Assembly: GCA_040394195.1 (NCBI GenBank) | Contig: JBEBSR010000045.1 | Span: 1 to 22,376, forward strand | From: Wohlfahrtiimonas larvae_A | GTDB lineage: Bacteria > Pseudomonadota > Gammaproteobacteria > Cardiobacteriales > Wohlfahrtiimonadaceae | Direction of reading: 5' to 3' | Length of the DNA stretch: 22,376 bases | Shown here: one piece after another, positions 15,196 through 22,376 of the stretch | Position numbering within the stretch: the stretch's first letter is position 1 | Layout of the letters: each line of letters opens with the position of its first letter | Notes under the pieces: generated by a model | Databases searched by the model: none | Seen by the model: only the letters and a program-made list of their open reading frames with translations | Told to the model about the DNA's origin: nothing | Program-made: the position numbers and the translations under genes

Positions 15196-15651
15196 ATGAT
15201 GGATTCAGACTTACAGGCTTTGTATCAAGAAGTGATTCTTGATCACAACAAAAAACCTCGTAATTTTCGTGTGATTGATCCTGCAACGCATTCTGCCCGT
15301 GGGCATAATCCATTGTGTGGTGATCAAATCAAAGTATTTTTAACCGTTGATGACAACGGTGTGATTCAAGATGTTGCATTTAAAGGTGAAGGTTGTGCGA
15401 TTTCAACAGCATCAAGTTCTTTGATGACTGAAGCTGTGAAAGGTAAAACAATTGAAGAAGCGGAAGCGCTTTATAGCCTTTTCCACAATGCAGTAACATC
15501 TGATGAAGATGTAGATAGCAGTGGGTTAGGTCGTTTGGCTATTTTAACTGGCGTGAAAAAATATCCAGCACGCGTTAAATGTGCCACATTATCATGGCAT
15601 GCATTACATGCAGCATTGACTGAAAACAACGAACCCGTTAAAACAGAGTAA
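15196..15651 (+). CDS. sufU: SufU-type Fe-S assembly / sulfur-transfer protein
   Basis: SufU takes persulfide sulfur from the cysteine desulfurase SufS for Fe-S cluster assembly. It has an IscU-like fold with a zinc site. The expected ligands are present: C41 and D43 in HNPLCGDQI, C67 in GEGCAIS and C129 in ARVKCATLSWHAL. The segment between C67 and C129 has the extra residues (TSDEDVDSSGLGRL) that set SufU apart from IscU. It is 151 residues long. Two ATGs stand side by side (15196 and 15199); the first is used here. No strong ribosome site is seen (GAGCAAG). It is followed 15 bases later by sufT. The usual partners sufB, sufC, sufD and sufS are not adjacent, since accD diverges upstream and a terminator follows sufT. 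Confidence 0.9.
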   Translation: MMDSDLQALYQEVILDHNKKPRNFRVIDPATHSARGHNPLCGDQIKVFLTVDDNGVIQDVAFKGEGCAISTASSSLMTEAVKGKTIEEAEALYSLFHNAVTSDEDVDSSGLGRLAILTGVKKYPARVKCATLSWHALHAALTENNEPVKTE

Positions 15652-15666
15652 TGTAAGGATTATTGA

Positions 15667-16056
15667 ATGAGTGATGTAGAAAAAAATCCCAATGAAGCCG
15701 TAATTTATTATGCTGAAGGTGTTGAAAAGACAGAAGCAAGTGAAGCGTTAGTTGAAGATATTATTGCTAATATCAAACGTGTTTATGATCCTGAAATTCC
15801 TGTAGATATCTATGAGTTAGGTTTGATCTACGTGATCGAATTTTTAGATACGACAGAAGATAATTTCAAGATCAAAATTGACATGACATTAACTGCGCCA
15901 GGTTGCCCAGTTGCTGGCTCTATGCCTGAATGGGTTCAAAATGCTGTCATGGCTTCACCTGAAATTACAGAATGTGTTGTAGATTTAGTTTGGGAGCCCT
16001 TCTGGACCCCAGAACGTATGTCGTTACGCGCTAAGTTAGAATTAAATATGTTGTAA
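15667..16056 (+). CDS. sufT: SufT, MIP18/DUF59-family Fe-S maturation factor
   Basis: A 129-residue MIP18-family (DUF59) protein. SufT-type members help deliver or mature Fe-S clusters. The family core is clear: RVYDPEIPVDIYELGLIY (39-55) and the TAPGCPVAGSMP loop with the conserved C80, then VDLVWEPFWTPERMS close to the C-terminus. An N-terminal extension of about 25 residues is Glu-rich. It forms a two-gene unit with sufU (15-base gap, AAGGAT before the ATG) and is followed by a clear terminator. Confidence 0.87.
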   Translation: MSDVEKNPNEAVIYYAEGVEKTEASEALVEDIIANIKRVYDPEIPVDIYELGLIYVIEFLDTTEDNFKIKIDMTLTAPGCPVAGSMPEWVQNAVMASPEITECVVDLVWEPFWTPERMSLRAKLELNML

Positions 16057-16084
16057 TATGTTTTGATAAATCAATTTGTTATAG

Positions 16085-16109
16085 AAACCTCGCATCTGCG
16101 GGGTTTTTT
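16085..16109 (+). terminator. rho-independent terminator of sufU-sufT
   Basis: Stem AAACCTCGC/GCGGGGTTT (one G-U pair) with a 4-base loop, followed by a run of T. It begins 29 bases after the sufT stop. Confidence 0.88.
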
Positions 16110-16174
16110 ATTATCAAAATATTATTTCTAATGAGTTATTATTGTTAAAAATCTTAAATGAAAATAATCGTTAT

Positions 16175-16203
16175 TTGCAAATGATAATTATTATCATTAA
16201 TAT
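16175..16203 (+). promoter_or_regulatory. predicted promoter of the TonB-dependent receptor gene
   Basis: TTGCAA (16175-16180) and TAATAT (16198-16203) are 17 bases apart, and a Fur box fills the spacer between them. Each hexamer matches consensus 4/6. Transcription would start near 16210, 17 bases before the ATG. Confidence 0.45.
16180..16198. promoter_or_regulatory. Fur box (iron-responsive operator)
   Basis: A perfect 19-base palindrome, AATGATAAT-T-ATTATCATT, containing the full 7-1-7 Fur consensus TGATAATnATTATCA (16182-16196). It lies 28 bases before the receptor start and within its predicted promoter, so Fur with iron should block transcription. Confidence 0.88.
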
Positions 16204-16226
16204 GTACGCTTTTTCATGAGGGTATC

Positions 16227-18536
16227 ATGTTGGGCGTTGGGATAGGGAAATATCAGATTAAGCCATTGGCAATCATTGTGGCATGTTTATTAGCAGGGCA
16301 GATGGTTTATGCCGAAGATAGCTCAGTGAAGAAAAAAGATGAAAATATTGATGAGCAGGAAGCAATCAATTTATCTCAAGTTGTGGTTCAGGTGGAATCA
16401 CAGAGCATCATTGGTATTGATCAAGGATTGGGTGCAAGTGAAGTTGGTAAAAGCACATTAAACCAAACGCAGTTAGATATTATTCAAGGCAGTAATATGG
16501 CGTCTGTATTGGATAAAATGCCTGGTGTGACAATGGGTGGTAGCCCAAGACCTGGTGGCCAAATTCTAAATATTTGGGGAATGAGCGATACACAATCTGT
16601 GCCAATTATGGTGGATGGTGCGCTCAAGACATTTGGGAAATATCGCCAAGGCACATTATTTGTTGATCCTGATTTAATTAAAAATGTAACAGTGAATAAA
16701 GGCGCATTTAGCCCAGAGATTGGTAATGGTGGCTTTGGTGGTAATGTTCAATTGACCACTAAAGATGCGAAAGACTTCCTGAAAGATAACCAAAATCTAG
16801 GTGCTTTCATTAAATATGGTCATCATAGTAACAATGATCAAAATAATTATACTGCTGCAATTTATGGGCAAACAAAGAATCAAGTCATTGATGGTTTGGT
16901 TTATTATACAAATAGCCAATCAAATGATGTGCGTTTAGCAAATCATGAAAAATATCGTGGTTCTTCGATGGATCAATACAGCTATTTGGCTAAAAGTAAT
17001 ATTTATTTAGGTGAAGAGGCAAAATTAACTTTATCTGCTTCTAATACTAAATATAAAGGTTGGATGCCATTTGCTGCCATGGGTGGGAATACCATCATTG
17101 TTGATCCTGATAATGATTATGATTGGAAGCGTCGTATTTTTTATCGTGATCAGCGTGATAAAAATTACAGTGCAAGTTTTGAATATTTGCCATCAGAGAA
17201 TCCACTCATTAATTTTAAAGCTGAGATTGCACATTCTGAAACTAAGCAACACGATCAGAAGGTTGCACCAATGGCGGGGCAAAAGCCACCTTCAATTTCA
17301 TTATCAACATTTGGTAAAGAGAATTGGACAACATATAAAAATACTAATATTCATTTAAGAAATAGCAGTATTTTTAATACAGGCGATATTCAACATAAAG
17401 TAACTGTAGGCTTGCAGTATTTGCGTAAACAGCAAACGGCAACAATGTTCTATGACAGTGGGAAATATGGATCAGCAGACTTTAATTATGGTTATTTTAC
17501 TCCGCCATATCTACCAGCTGGTCGCCAAACTATCACGAGTGCTTATATTGCCGATGAGATTAAACTGGGTGATTTCACGATTACACCATCATTGCGTTAT
17601 GATCATGTGAAAAACCAAAGTTTTGGTAATATTGCGGGTTATGCATCCACTGATCCTAAAGATGGGCATGATTATCGTGCTGTAAAATATGAAGGGCTTT
17701 CACCAAGATTATCAGTTTATTGGCAGCCAAATGAAACATGGGCACTATTCACAGATTATTCTCACAGTTGGCAGTCACCAAATATTCATGATCAATATAC
17801 TGTGCAAGCAGCAGGTACAAGTGGGCCAAATGGCACGAGCCGAGATTTAGGTAAAGAGAAATTGCGTGCATTACGTTTTGGTGGGATGTTGAATCTTCAA
17901 AATGTGATTGTTTCAGAAGACCGCTTAACCTTCCAAGCAACTGCTTTCCAAAATAAAGTTAAGAATGAAGTGATTCGTAAGATTGGGGCGATTTATTGCG
18001 AAGAACATCATGTAACGGGCAATAATAAGGTTTGTGGTAAACCAATGAGCGCCTATCACAATGGTCCTGGCTATACAATTAAAGGTTTAGAATTAGATCT
18101 TAAATATGATAGTGAATATGTATTTGGCGGTTTGGCTGCAACAATTATTAAAGGAAAGCGTAAAGGTTCACCTCGCAATATTTGGCAGGAAAATGGCACT
18201 TGGATGCGTGATATTCCACCAAGAGAATTGACTGCTACAATTGGCTTTAATATACCGCAATACAACTTTAGTATGGGTTGGCAGAGCAAAATGGTGCGTA
18301 AGCAAACAAGATCACCAGTAACTTTAGATCCTAAAGCAGGTGCATTGAGTTATCCATTAACACCAGGTTATTCTGTGCATAATATCTTTATGGTTTATCA
18401 GCCTTATGGTGATAAAGGACCAAAAGTTAACTTAACTGTAGATAATCTCTTTAATAAGAACTATTCACCGTATTTAAGCGAAAAAGTACCTGCACCAGGA
18501 CGAGATATCCGCTTGAGTGTTTCTTATCAATTTTAG
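16227..18536 (+). CDS. TonB-dependent outer-membrane receptor, probable haem/haemoglobin type
   Basis: A 769-residue TonB-dependent receptor. The signal peptide is MLGVGIGKYQIKPLAIIVAC onward, with cleavage after VYA (residue 29). A possible TonB box QVVVQV follows, then the plug: MASVLDKMPGVTMGGSPRPG, a VPIMVDGALKTFGKYRQG segment and DPDLIKNVTVNKG, with GNGGFGGNVQL closing it. The rest is a beta-barrel ending in NLFNKNYSPYLSE and a terminal phenylalanine. The plug pattern with RPGGQ and KYRQG resembles haem/haemoglobin receptors of the HemR/HmuR group rather than siderophore receptors, but substrate is inferred. A cysteine pair near YCEEHHVTGNNKVCG probably makes an extracellular disulfide loop. 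GAGGG lies four bases before the ATG. A perfect Fur box in the promoter shows iron control. No tonB, ABC transporter or haem oxygenase gene is adjacent. Confidence 0.88.
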   Translation: MLGVGIGKYQIKPLAIIVACLLAGQMVYAEDSSVKKKDENIDEQEAINLSQVVVQVESQSIIGIDQGLGASEVGKSTLNQTQLDIIQGSNMASVLDKMPGVTMGGSPRPGGQILNIWGMSDTQSVPIMVDGALKTFGKYRQGTLFVDPDLIKNVTVNKGAFSPEIGNGGFGGNVQLTTKDAKDFLKDNQNLGAFIKYGHHSNNDQNNYTAAIYGQTKNQVIDGLVYYTNSQSNDVRLANHEKYRGSSMDQYSYLAKSNIYLGEEAKLTLSASNTKYKGWMPFAAMGGNTIIVDPDNDYDWKRRIFYRDQRDKNYSASFEYLPSENPLINFKAEIAHSETKQHDQKVAPMAGQKPPSISLSTFGKENWTTYKNTNIHLRNSSIFNTGDIQHKVTVGLQYLRKQQTATMFYDSGKYGSADFNYGYFTPPYLPAGRQTITSAYIADEIKLGDFTITPSLRYDHVKNQSFGNIAGYASTDPKDGHDYRAVKYEGLSPRLSVYWQPNETWALFTDYSHSWQSPNIHDQYTVQAAGTSGPNGTSRDLGKEKLRALRFGGMLNLQNVIVSEDRLTFQATAFQNKVKNEVIRKIGAIYCEEHHVTGNNKVCGKPMSAYHNGPGYTIKGLELDLKYDSEYVFGGLAATIIKGKRKGSPRNIWQENGTWMRDIPPRELTATIGFNIPQYNFSMGWQSKMVRKQTRSPVTLDPKAGALSYPLTPGYSVHNIFMVYQPYGDKGPKVNLTVDNLFNKNYSPYLSEKVPAPGRDIRLSVSYQF

Positions 18537-18575
18537 CATGATTTAAGCAGTATCAAGCTATCCATATTGGAATAG

Positions 18576-18604
18576 AGCCACAATTGAAAAATTGTGGCTT
18601 TTTT
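18576..18604 (+). terminator. rho-independent terminator of the TonB receptor gene
   Basis: Perfect stem AGCCACAATT/AATTGTGGCT with a GAAA tetraloop and a six-T run, 39 bases after the stop. Confidence 0.93.
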
Positions 18605-18759
18605 AATTTGTGGATCAAGCTATCTACAGCGTATTTCATATTTGGATTAATCATAAGTATCGCAATGAAGTATAATAAGAGTTGTTGATGAGTTGAGTGC
18701 GATATTCTGTATTGTTAGGCATGCCGCATCTAATTATAAAGCTCGTTCTTAATTAAAAA

Positions 18760-18774
18760 TGATAATGATTAATT
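18760..18774 (+). promoter_or_regulatory. Fur-like site before the zinc-ribbon/LigA-like gene
   Basis: TGATAAT-G-ATTAATT matches the 7-1-7 Fur consensus fully on the left and in the first four bases on the right. It ends six bases before the ATG at 18781, where a bound repressor would also cover the ribosome site. No clear Shine-Dalgarno sequence is visible in this AT-rich stretch. Confidence 0.4.
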
Positions 18775-18780
18775 CTTAAT

Positions 18781-19668
18781 ATGATGACTCAAAAAATAAC
18801 AGCTATTAAATGCCCTCATTGTGGTAGTACCCATAAACATCCGATAGAAAAAGATCGTTATCAATGCAATAGCTGTGATAGCGAATATATATTTGATAGC
18901 GGTGATCTTAATATTATAGTGAATCATCACCACACTATGGAATCTCCAGAATCATCTAGATTTTTTAGTATGCCTTGGTTGACTGTATCTTTAATAGGTT
19001 TTGTGATGGTGTTAATTGTTATTTACAATTTTATACCAAAAAATTCTGATAACTCATATCAAAAAGAAAAAAACATAAAGCCTCAGCCTGTGGCAAGCAT
19101 CAGTTTAGGTGAAAATATATCTATTGGCATATCTGCTGAAGGAATTTCTGAAGTCAGAAACTTGGTGACAAAACCTTTTAATTCATCCAATAAAAAACTT
19201 GATGCTTGCTTTGTTTATAGTGGTATATGTCATAAGATTTTTATTAACCGAATAACATTCCTTGGAGGAAAAAAAGGGCTGAATATTCGGGGGATGAATA
19301 AGTCCATTTGGGAAGCTTTAGCCGAGCAACGTAAATTTACAACATTAGTGGACTGGTTAGATCTTTCGATGGATGATTTGTTATCAGTAGGATTGAGTGA
19401 AAGGCAAGCAAAAAAAACTTTTGAACAAATTCAATTAGCTTCTCAGCAATCATTTGAATACTGGATGAATGGAATCTATCAAGTTGGTTTTCCATCACAA
19501 ATTAATCAATATACTTGGTCTGATATTCAATCTTGGAGTGTTAATGATTGGCAAACATTGATGGAACTTTCTGAAGCCAAAGCAAAACCTTATTATCAAT
19601 TGACTCATAGTGAAGAAATGAATCAGCTTGTAGTCGAATTACAACAATACAAAATTATCGGTTTTTAG
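18781..19668 (+). CDS. zinc-ribbon single-pass membrane protein with DNA-ligase-like (LigA) C-terminal region
   Basis: No named family is recognised. Four parts can be seen in the 295 residues. Residues 11-32 form a zinc ribbon (C11-PH-C14 and C29-NS-C32). Residues 65-84 are one hydrophobic helix (WLTVSLIGFVMVLIVIYNF). Residues 85-135 are a polar linker. From about 140 to the end the sequence follows the zinc-finger plus helix-hairpin-helix region of bacterial NAD-dependent DNA ligase: C143 and C150 sit where LigA has its last two zinc cysteines, then LNIRGMNKSIWEAL (LigA: DIEGLGDK), MDDLLSVGLSERQAKKTF, WMNGIYQVGF (LigA: ALGIREVG) and a final VVELQQY. The adenylation and OB domains are absent, so it is not a ligase. 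The chosen ATG is the first of two adjacent ones; no ribosome site is evident. It stands alone between two terminators. Confidence 0.7.
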   Translation: MMTQKITAIKCPHCGSTHKHPIEKDRYQCNSCDSEYIFDSGDLNIIVNHHHTMESPESSRFFSMPWLTVSLIGFVMVLIVIYNFIPKNSDNSYQKEKNIKPQPVASISLGENISIGISAEGISEVRNLVTKPFNSSNKKLDACFVYSGICHKIFINRITFLGGKKGLNIRGMNKSIWEALAEQRKFTTLVDWLDLSMDDLLSVGLSERQAKKTFEQIQLASQQSFEYWMNGIYQVGFPSQINQYTWSDIQSWSVNDWQTLMELSEAKAKPYYQLTHSEEMNQLVVELQQYKIIGF

Positions 19669-19687
19669 ATAGAAGGTCGGAAATAAA

Positions 19688-19713
19688 AAAAGCTCTGATT
19701 GCTCAGAGCTTTT
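19688..19713. terminator. bidirectional terminator between the zinc-ribbon gene and accC
   Basis: Perfect 11-bp stem AAAAGCTCTGA/TCAGAGCTTTT with a TTGC loop. The A run before and T run after allow it to stop both the + strand gene and the - strand accB-accC operon. Confidence 0.88.
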
Positions 19714-19739
19714 CTAGTTTATTGGAAAGCATCTAATAA

Positions 19740-21086
19740 TTAATCAGATTCTTTCAACATTTTTTCCAAGTAATGGATATCCGTACCGCCCTTGATGAAG
19801 TTAGGATCGTTTAAGATCTTCAAGTGCAATGGGATATTTGTTTTGATACCTTCGATCACAGTTTCTTGCAACGCATTGCGTAAACGAGAGATTGCAATGT
19901 CACGTGTATGACCATGAGCGATAATTTTACCGATCATTGAGTCATAGTAAGGTGGAACTTTATAACCAGCATAGATGTGAGTGTCTACACGGATGCCAGG
20001 GCCACCTGGTGGAACGAATGTTGTGATTGTTCCTGGTGAAGGTAAGAATGATCTTGGATCTTCAGCATTGATACGACATTCGATCGCATGACCAGAGAAT
20101 TTGATATCTTCTTGTGTGAATTTCAATGGCTTGCCATTAGCGATATCAATCTGTGCACGGATTAAGTCGATGCCTGTTACTAATTCAGAAACAGGATGCT
20201 CAACTTGAATGCGTGTATTCATTTCGATGAAGTAGAATTCACCGTTTTCATACAAGAATTCAAATGTACCAGCACCACGATAACCAATACGTTTACATGC
20301 GTTCACACATGATTCACCAATGCGAGCACGTTCTTCTTCTGTGATTCCTGGCGCCAATGCTTCTTCTAATACTTTTTGATGACGACGTTGCATAGAGCAA
20401 TCACGTTCACCTAAGAATACAGCATTACCATGTTCATCAGACAATATTTGAATTTCTACATGACGAGGTTTTTCTAGGAATTTTTCCATGTAAACCATTG
20501 GATTGCCAAATGCAGCACTTGCTTCTGCTTTTGTTAATTCAATGGAGGACAATAATTCTTTTGCATCGTGAACAACGCGCATACCACGACCGCCGCCGCC
20601 GCCTGAAGCTTTGATGATGACTGGGTAGCCGATTTCAGCTGCTAATTTTAAGTTTGCATTACCATCTTCTGTCAATGCACCTGGCGAACCTGGAACGCAA
20701 GGAACACCTGCTTCAATCATTGCTTTTTTCGCAGAAACTTTATCACCCATTAGGCGAATTGTTTCAGCACGTGGGCCGATGAAGATGAATCCTGATTCTT
20801 CAACACGCTCAGCAAAGTCAGCATTTTCAGCTAAGAAACCATAACCAGGATGGATTGCATCTGCATCAGTTAATTCTGCTGCTGCAATCAATTGTGGCAT
20901 GTTCAAATAGCTTGAAAAAGATTGTGGTGGCCCAATACAAATAGAATCATCTGCTAAAAGCACATGTTTTAAGTCTCTATCTGCTGTGGAATAAACCGCA
21001 ACAGTTTCAATGTTCATTTCTTTACAAGCTCGCAAAATACGTAGTGCAATTTCACCACGATTTGCGATTAGTATTTTTTTAATCAT
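19740..21086 (-). CDS. accC: acetyl-CoA carboxylase, biotin carboxylase subunit
   Basis: AccC uses ATP and bicarbonate to carboxylate the biotin of AccB, the first half of malonyl-CoA synthesis. It is 448 residues long, against 449 in E. coli. The N-terminal domain starts MIKKILIANRGEIALRI and contains HPGYGFLAENADFA. The ATP-grasp domain has VIIKASGGGGGRGMR with K159 and the glycine loop at 162-166, then EKFLEKPRHVEIQ, GERDCSMQRRHQK and FIEMNTRIQVEHPVSE. The C-terminal domain has INAEDP and YYDSMIGKIIAHG. AAGGAC lies six bases before the ATG. It follows accB by 15 bases and ends at a strong terminator. Confidence 0.96.
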   Translation of the reverse strand: MIKKILIANRGEIALRILRACKEMNIETVAVYSTADRDLKHVLLADDSICIGPPQSFSSYLNMPQLIAAAELTDADAIHPGYGFLAENADFAERVEESGFIFIGPRAETIRLMGDKVSAKKAMIEAGVPCVPGSPGALTEDGNANLKLAAEIGYPVIIKASGGGGGRGMRVVHDAKELLSSIELTKAEASAAFGNPMVYMEKFLEKPRHVEIQILSDEHGNAVFLGERDCSMQRRHQKVLEEALAPGITEEERARIGESCVNACKRIGYRGAGTFEFLYENGEFYFIEMNTRIQVEHPVSELVTGIDLIRAQIDIANGKPLKFTQEDIKFSGHAIECRINAEDPRSFLPSPGTITTFVPPGGPGIRVDTHIYAGYKVPPYYDSMIGKIIAHGHTRDIAISRLRNALQETVIEGIKTNIPLHLKILNDPNFIKGGTDIHYLEKMLKESD

Positions 21087-21101
21087 GGAATTGTCCTTAT
21101 C

Positions 21102-21575
21102 TTATTCAAGAATGAAGAGCGGTTGATCGAATTCCACTGGCTCACCATTTTGAACAAGGATCGATACAACTTTTCCTGAGATTTCCGCTTCGATCTGATT
21201 AAACATTTTCATTGCTTCTACGATACAAACAGTGTCACCAATGTTTACAGTTTCGCCAACGCCTGTGAATGCTTTAGATGTTGGAGATGCAGCTGTATAG
21301 AAAGTACCAACCATTGGTGAACGAATCACTTTACCTTCTGGTAATGCTGGTGCTACAGGAGCTGCCGCTGCTTGAGGAGCCACTGGTGCCGCTGTTGTTG
21401 CTACGATTTGTTGCATTGGGTTGAATGCAGGTGCAACTGGCGCAACGTGTGCTACAGCAGCGCCTTGTGTATTACGGCTAATACGGATAGAACCTTCGCC
21501 TTCAATGATTTCGATTTCTGAAATTGTTGATTCATCAACTAGGTCAATCAAATTTTTAATTTTACGAATATCCAT
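21102..21575 (-). CDS. accB: biotin carboxyl carrier protein of acetyl-CoA carboxylase
   Basis: AccB carries biotin between AccC and the AccA-AccD transferase. The N-terminal part (1-35) starts MDIRKIKNLIDLVDES and binds AccC. A flexible linker rich in Ala, Pro and Val (about 38-78) leads to the biotinyl domain (79-157), where EAMKM carries the biotinylated lysine K123. The thumb segment typical of bacterial BCCP is present as SPMVGTFYTAASPTSKAF. At 157 residues it matches the family. AGGAG lies 11 bases before the ATG. It sits between aroQ (32-base gap) and accC, the common order in proteobacteria. Confidence 0.95.
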   Translation of the reverse strand: MDIRKIKNLIDLVDESTISEIEIIEGEGSIRISRNTQGAAVAHVAPVAPAFNPMQQIVATTAAPVAPQAAAAPVAPALPEGKVIRSPMVGTFYTAASPTSKAFTGVGETVNIGDTVCIVEAMKMFNQIEAEISGKVVSILVQNGEPVEFDQPLFILE

Positions 21576-21607
21576 GAGTTTTTATTCTCCTACGACAAAG
21601 TTATTAA

Positions 21608-22066
21608 TTATCTTGATGAGATGATATTTTGAGCTCGATAGAGCGCAAGCTCGTAGCCGAAAAGACCATGTCCCACCAGAATTCCTGAAGCAACATCTGA
21701 TAAATATGAGTGATGTCTAAAATGCTCACGAGCATACACGTTTGAAATATGGATTTCTATAAAAGGAATCTGTACGCTTAAAAAAGCATCACGAATTCCG
21801 ATACTTGTATGTGTATATGCACCTGGATTTATGATGATCACATCAATGTTATTGGATTTTGCTTGTTGAATTTGTGTGATGATTTCGCCTTCAATGTTAG
21901 ATTGAAAGCAATTAAGATTAAACTCTAGCTGTTTTGCTTTATGTGTCAATTGCTCTTCTAGCTGTATGAGCGTGGTTGAACCATAGATATGAGGCTCCCT
22001 AGTACCAATCATATTGAGATTGGGACCATTGATTAACAACACCTTAGGTGAGTCAGTTATAGACAT
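21608..22066 (-). CDS. aroQ: type II 3-dehydroquinate dehydratase
   Basis: AroQ dehydrates 3-dehydroquinate to 3-dehydroshikimate in the shikimate pathway, as a dodecamer. The 152 residues fit type II enzymes. LLINGPNLNMIGTREPHIYG holds the catalytic tyrosine Y28 on the lid loop and the conserved arginine R23. INPGAYTHTS (from N80) and EIHISNVYAREHFRHHS (H105, R113) form the rest of the active site. Eight residues precede the usual start at KVLLING. GAGG stands just before the ATG. It is the first gene of aroQ-accB-accC and has a strong predicted promoter about 35 bases upstream. Confidence 0.95.
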   Translation of the reverse strand: MSITDSPKVLLINGPNLNMIGTREPHIYGSTTLIQLEEQLTHKAKQLEFNLNCFQSNIEGEIITQIQQAKSNNIDVIIINPGAYTHTSIGIRDAFLSVQIPFIEIHISNVYAREHFRHHSYLSDVASGILVGHGLFGYELALYRAQNIISSR

Positions 22067-22098
22067 ATTGCCTCATAGTAGTGACATAAAATAGGGTA

Positions 22099-22127
22099 AT
22101 TATACGTATATCACTTCAAAGTTTCAA
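22099..22127 (-). promoter_or_regulatory. predicted sigma70 promoter of aroQ-accB-accC
   Basis: On the - strand TTGAAA (-35, 22122-22127) is separated by exactly 17 bases from a perfect TATAAT (-10, 22099-22104), giving a leader of about 25 bases before the aroQ ATG. Confidence 0.75.
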
Positions 22128-22376
22128 AATTTAAGTGAAATTCGTTGAAAATTATCATTTGTGGGATGCTAGCAGATATTGTTGAATATATAAAACTAAA
22201 AGTTCAAAAGTAATGAAAAAGTTTAAAATAATATATTGGACATTAAAGTAGGTCTAAAAATTCAATTTTTAACGCATGATTATAAAAATTTTTAAAATAA
22301 AATATATTTAGATGATTACTTAGTACATTGTTTAATTAATGTATTTATCTATCTTTTTTGATTTTAATAAAGATTT
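22128..22376. other. very AT-rich non-coding end of the window
   Basis: About 250 bases with stops in every frame and no recognisable RNA, terminator or repeat. It probably holds the upstream regulatory region of the aroQ operon and of a gene beyond the right edge. Confidence 0.5.

Noticed and set aside
18552..18624. 11-base direct repeat atcaagctatc on either side of the TonB receptor terminator
   Set aside because: It is short, with no matching flanks and no sign of an inserted element; chance is sufficient.
18781..19668. Truncated NAD-dependent DNA ligase
   Set aside because: There is no adenylation domain, KxDG motif or OB fold, and a zinc ribbon plus transmembrane helix replace them, so it is a distinct architecture rather than a fragment.
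1..22376. CRISPR arrays, tRNA or rRNA genes, insertion sequences
   Set aside because: No regularly spaced repeats, no tRNA-like cloverleaf or rRNA signature, and no transposase coding sequence were seen on either strand.

Overview
The window looks like chromosomal DNA of an AT-rich gammaproteobacterium. The signs are the accD-folC-SPOR-cvpA and aroQ-accB-accC gene orders, a UbiG/YciK-type pair, an RluF-type pseudouridine synthase and a Fur-controlled TonB receptor. A SufU-type scaffold in such a background fits a lineage such as Cardiobacteriales (Ignatzschineria/Wohlfahrtiimonas), but that placement is a guess without searches.

Region 1 (1-4577, + strand) is a tightly coupled four-gene operon, cut at the left edge. 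It encodes an SMC-like ATPase (C-terminal part only), a small MksE/JetB-like (kite) protein, an MksF/JetA-like kleisin and a Toprim protein with a DFDPQG motif (JetD/MksG-like). This is the composition of a Wadjet/MksBEFG plasmid-defence condensin. The order is SMC-kite-kleisin-Toprim rather than the usual kleisin-kite-SMC-Toprim, and the Toprim protein is short. The region is richer in A/T and in ATA/AGA codons than the rest, which fits horizontal acquisition. It is followed by about 380 bases of apparently decayed sequence (4578-4958) holding a 16-bp direct repeat and a possible broken small gene.

Region 2 (4959-9802) holds an RhlE-type DEAD-box helicase (+). It converges across a 37-bp palindromic terminator on an RluF-type 23S rRNA pseudouridine synthase (-). 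Then comes a pair of secreted M16 peptidase-family proteins (-), one with the zinc site and one without it.

Region 3 (9930-15038, - strand) is a six-gene operon: accD, folC, a DedD-like SPOR protein, cvpA, ubiG and a YciK-like SDR that lacks the catalytic serine. It links malonyl-CoA synthesis, folate, septal/envelope functions and ubiquinone synthesis. Divergent from it, sufU-sufT (+, 15196-16056) stand without the rest of the suf operon.

Region 4 (16100-19713, + strand) is iron-related. A perfect Fur box sits inside the promoter of a haem-type TonB-dependent receptor. Downstream, a weaker Fur-like site precedes an unusual membrane protein with an N-terminal zinc ribbon and a C-terminal part resembling the zinc-finger/HhH region of NAD-dependent DNA ligase.

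Region 5 (19740-22127, - strand) is aroQ-accB-accC with a good sigma70 promoter. The last 250 bases are very AT-rich and hold no gene I can see.
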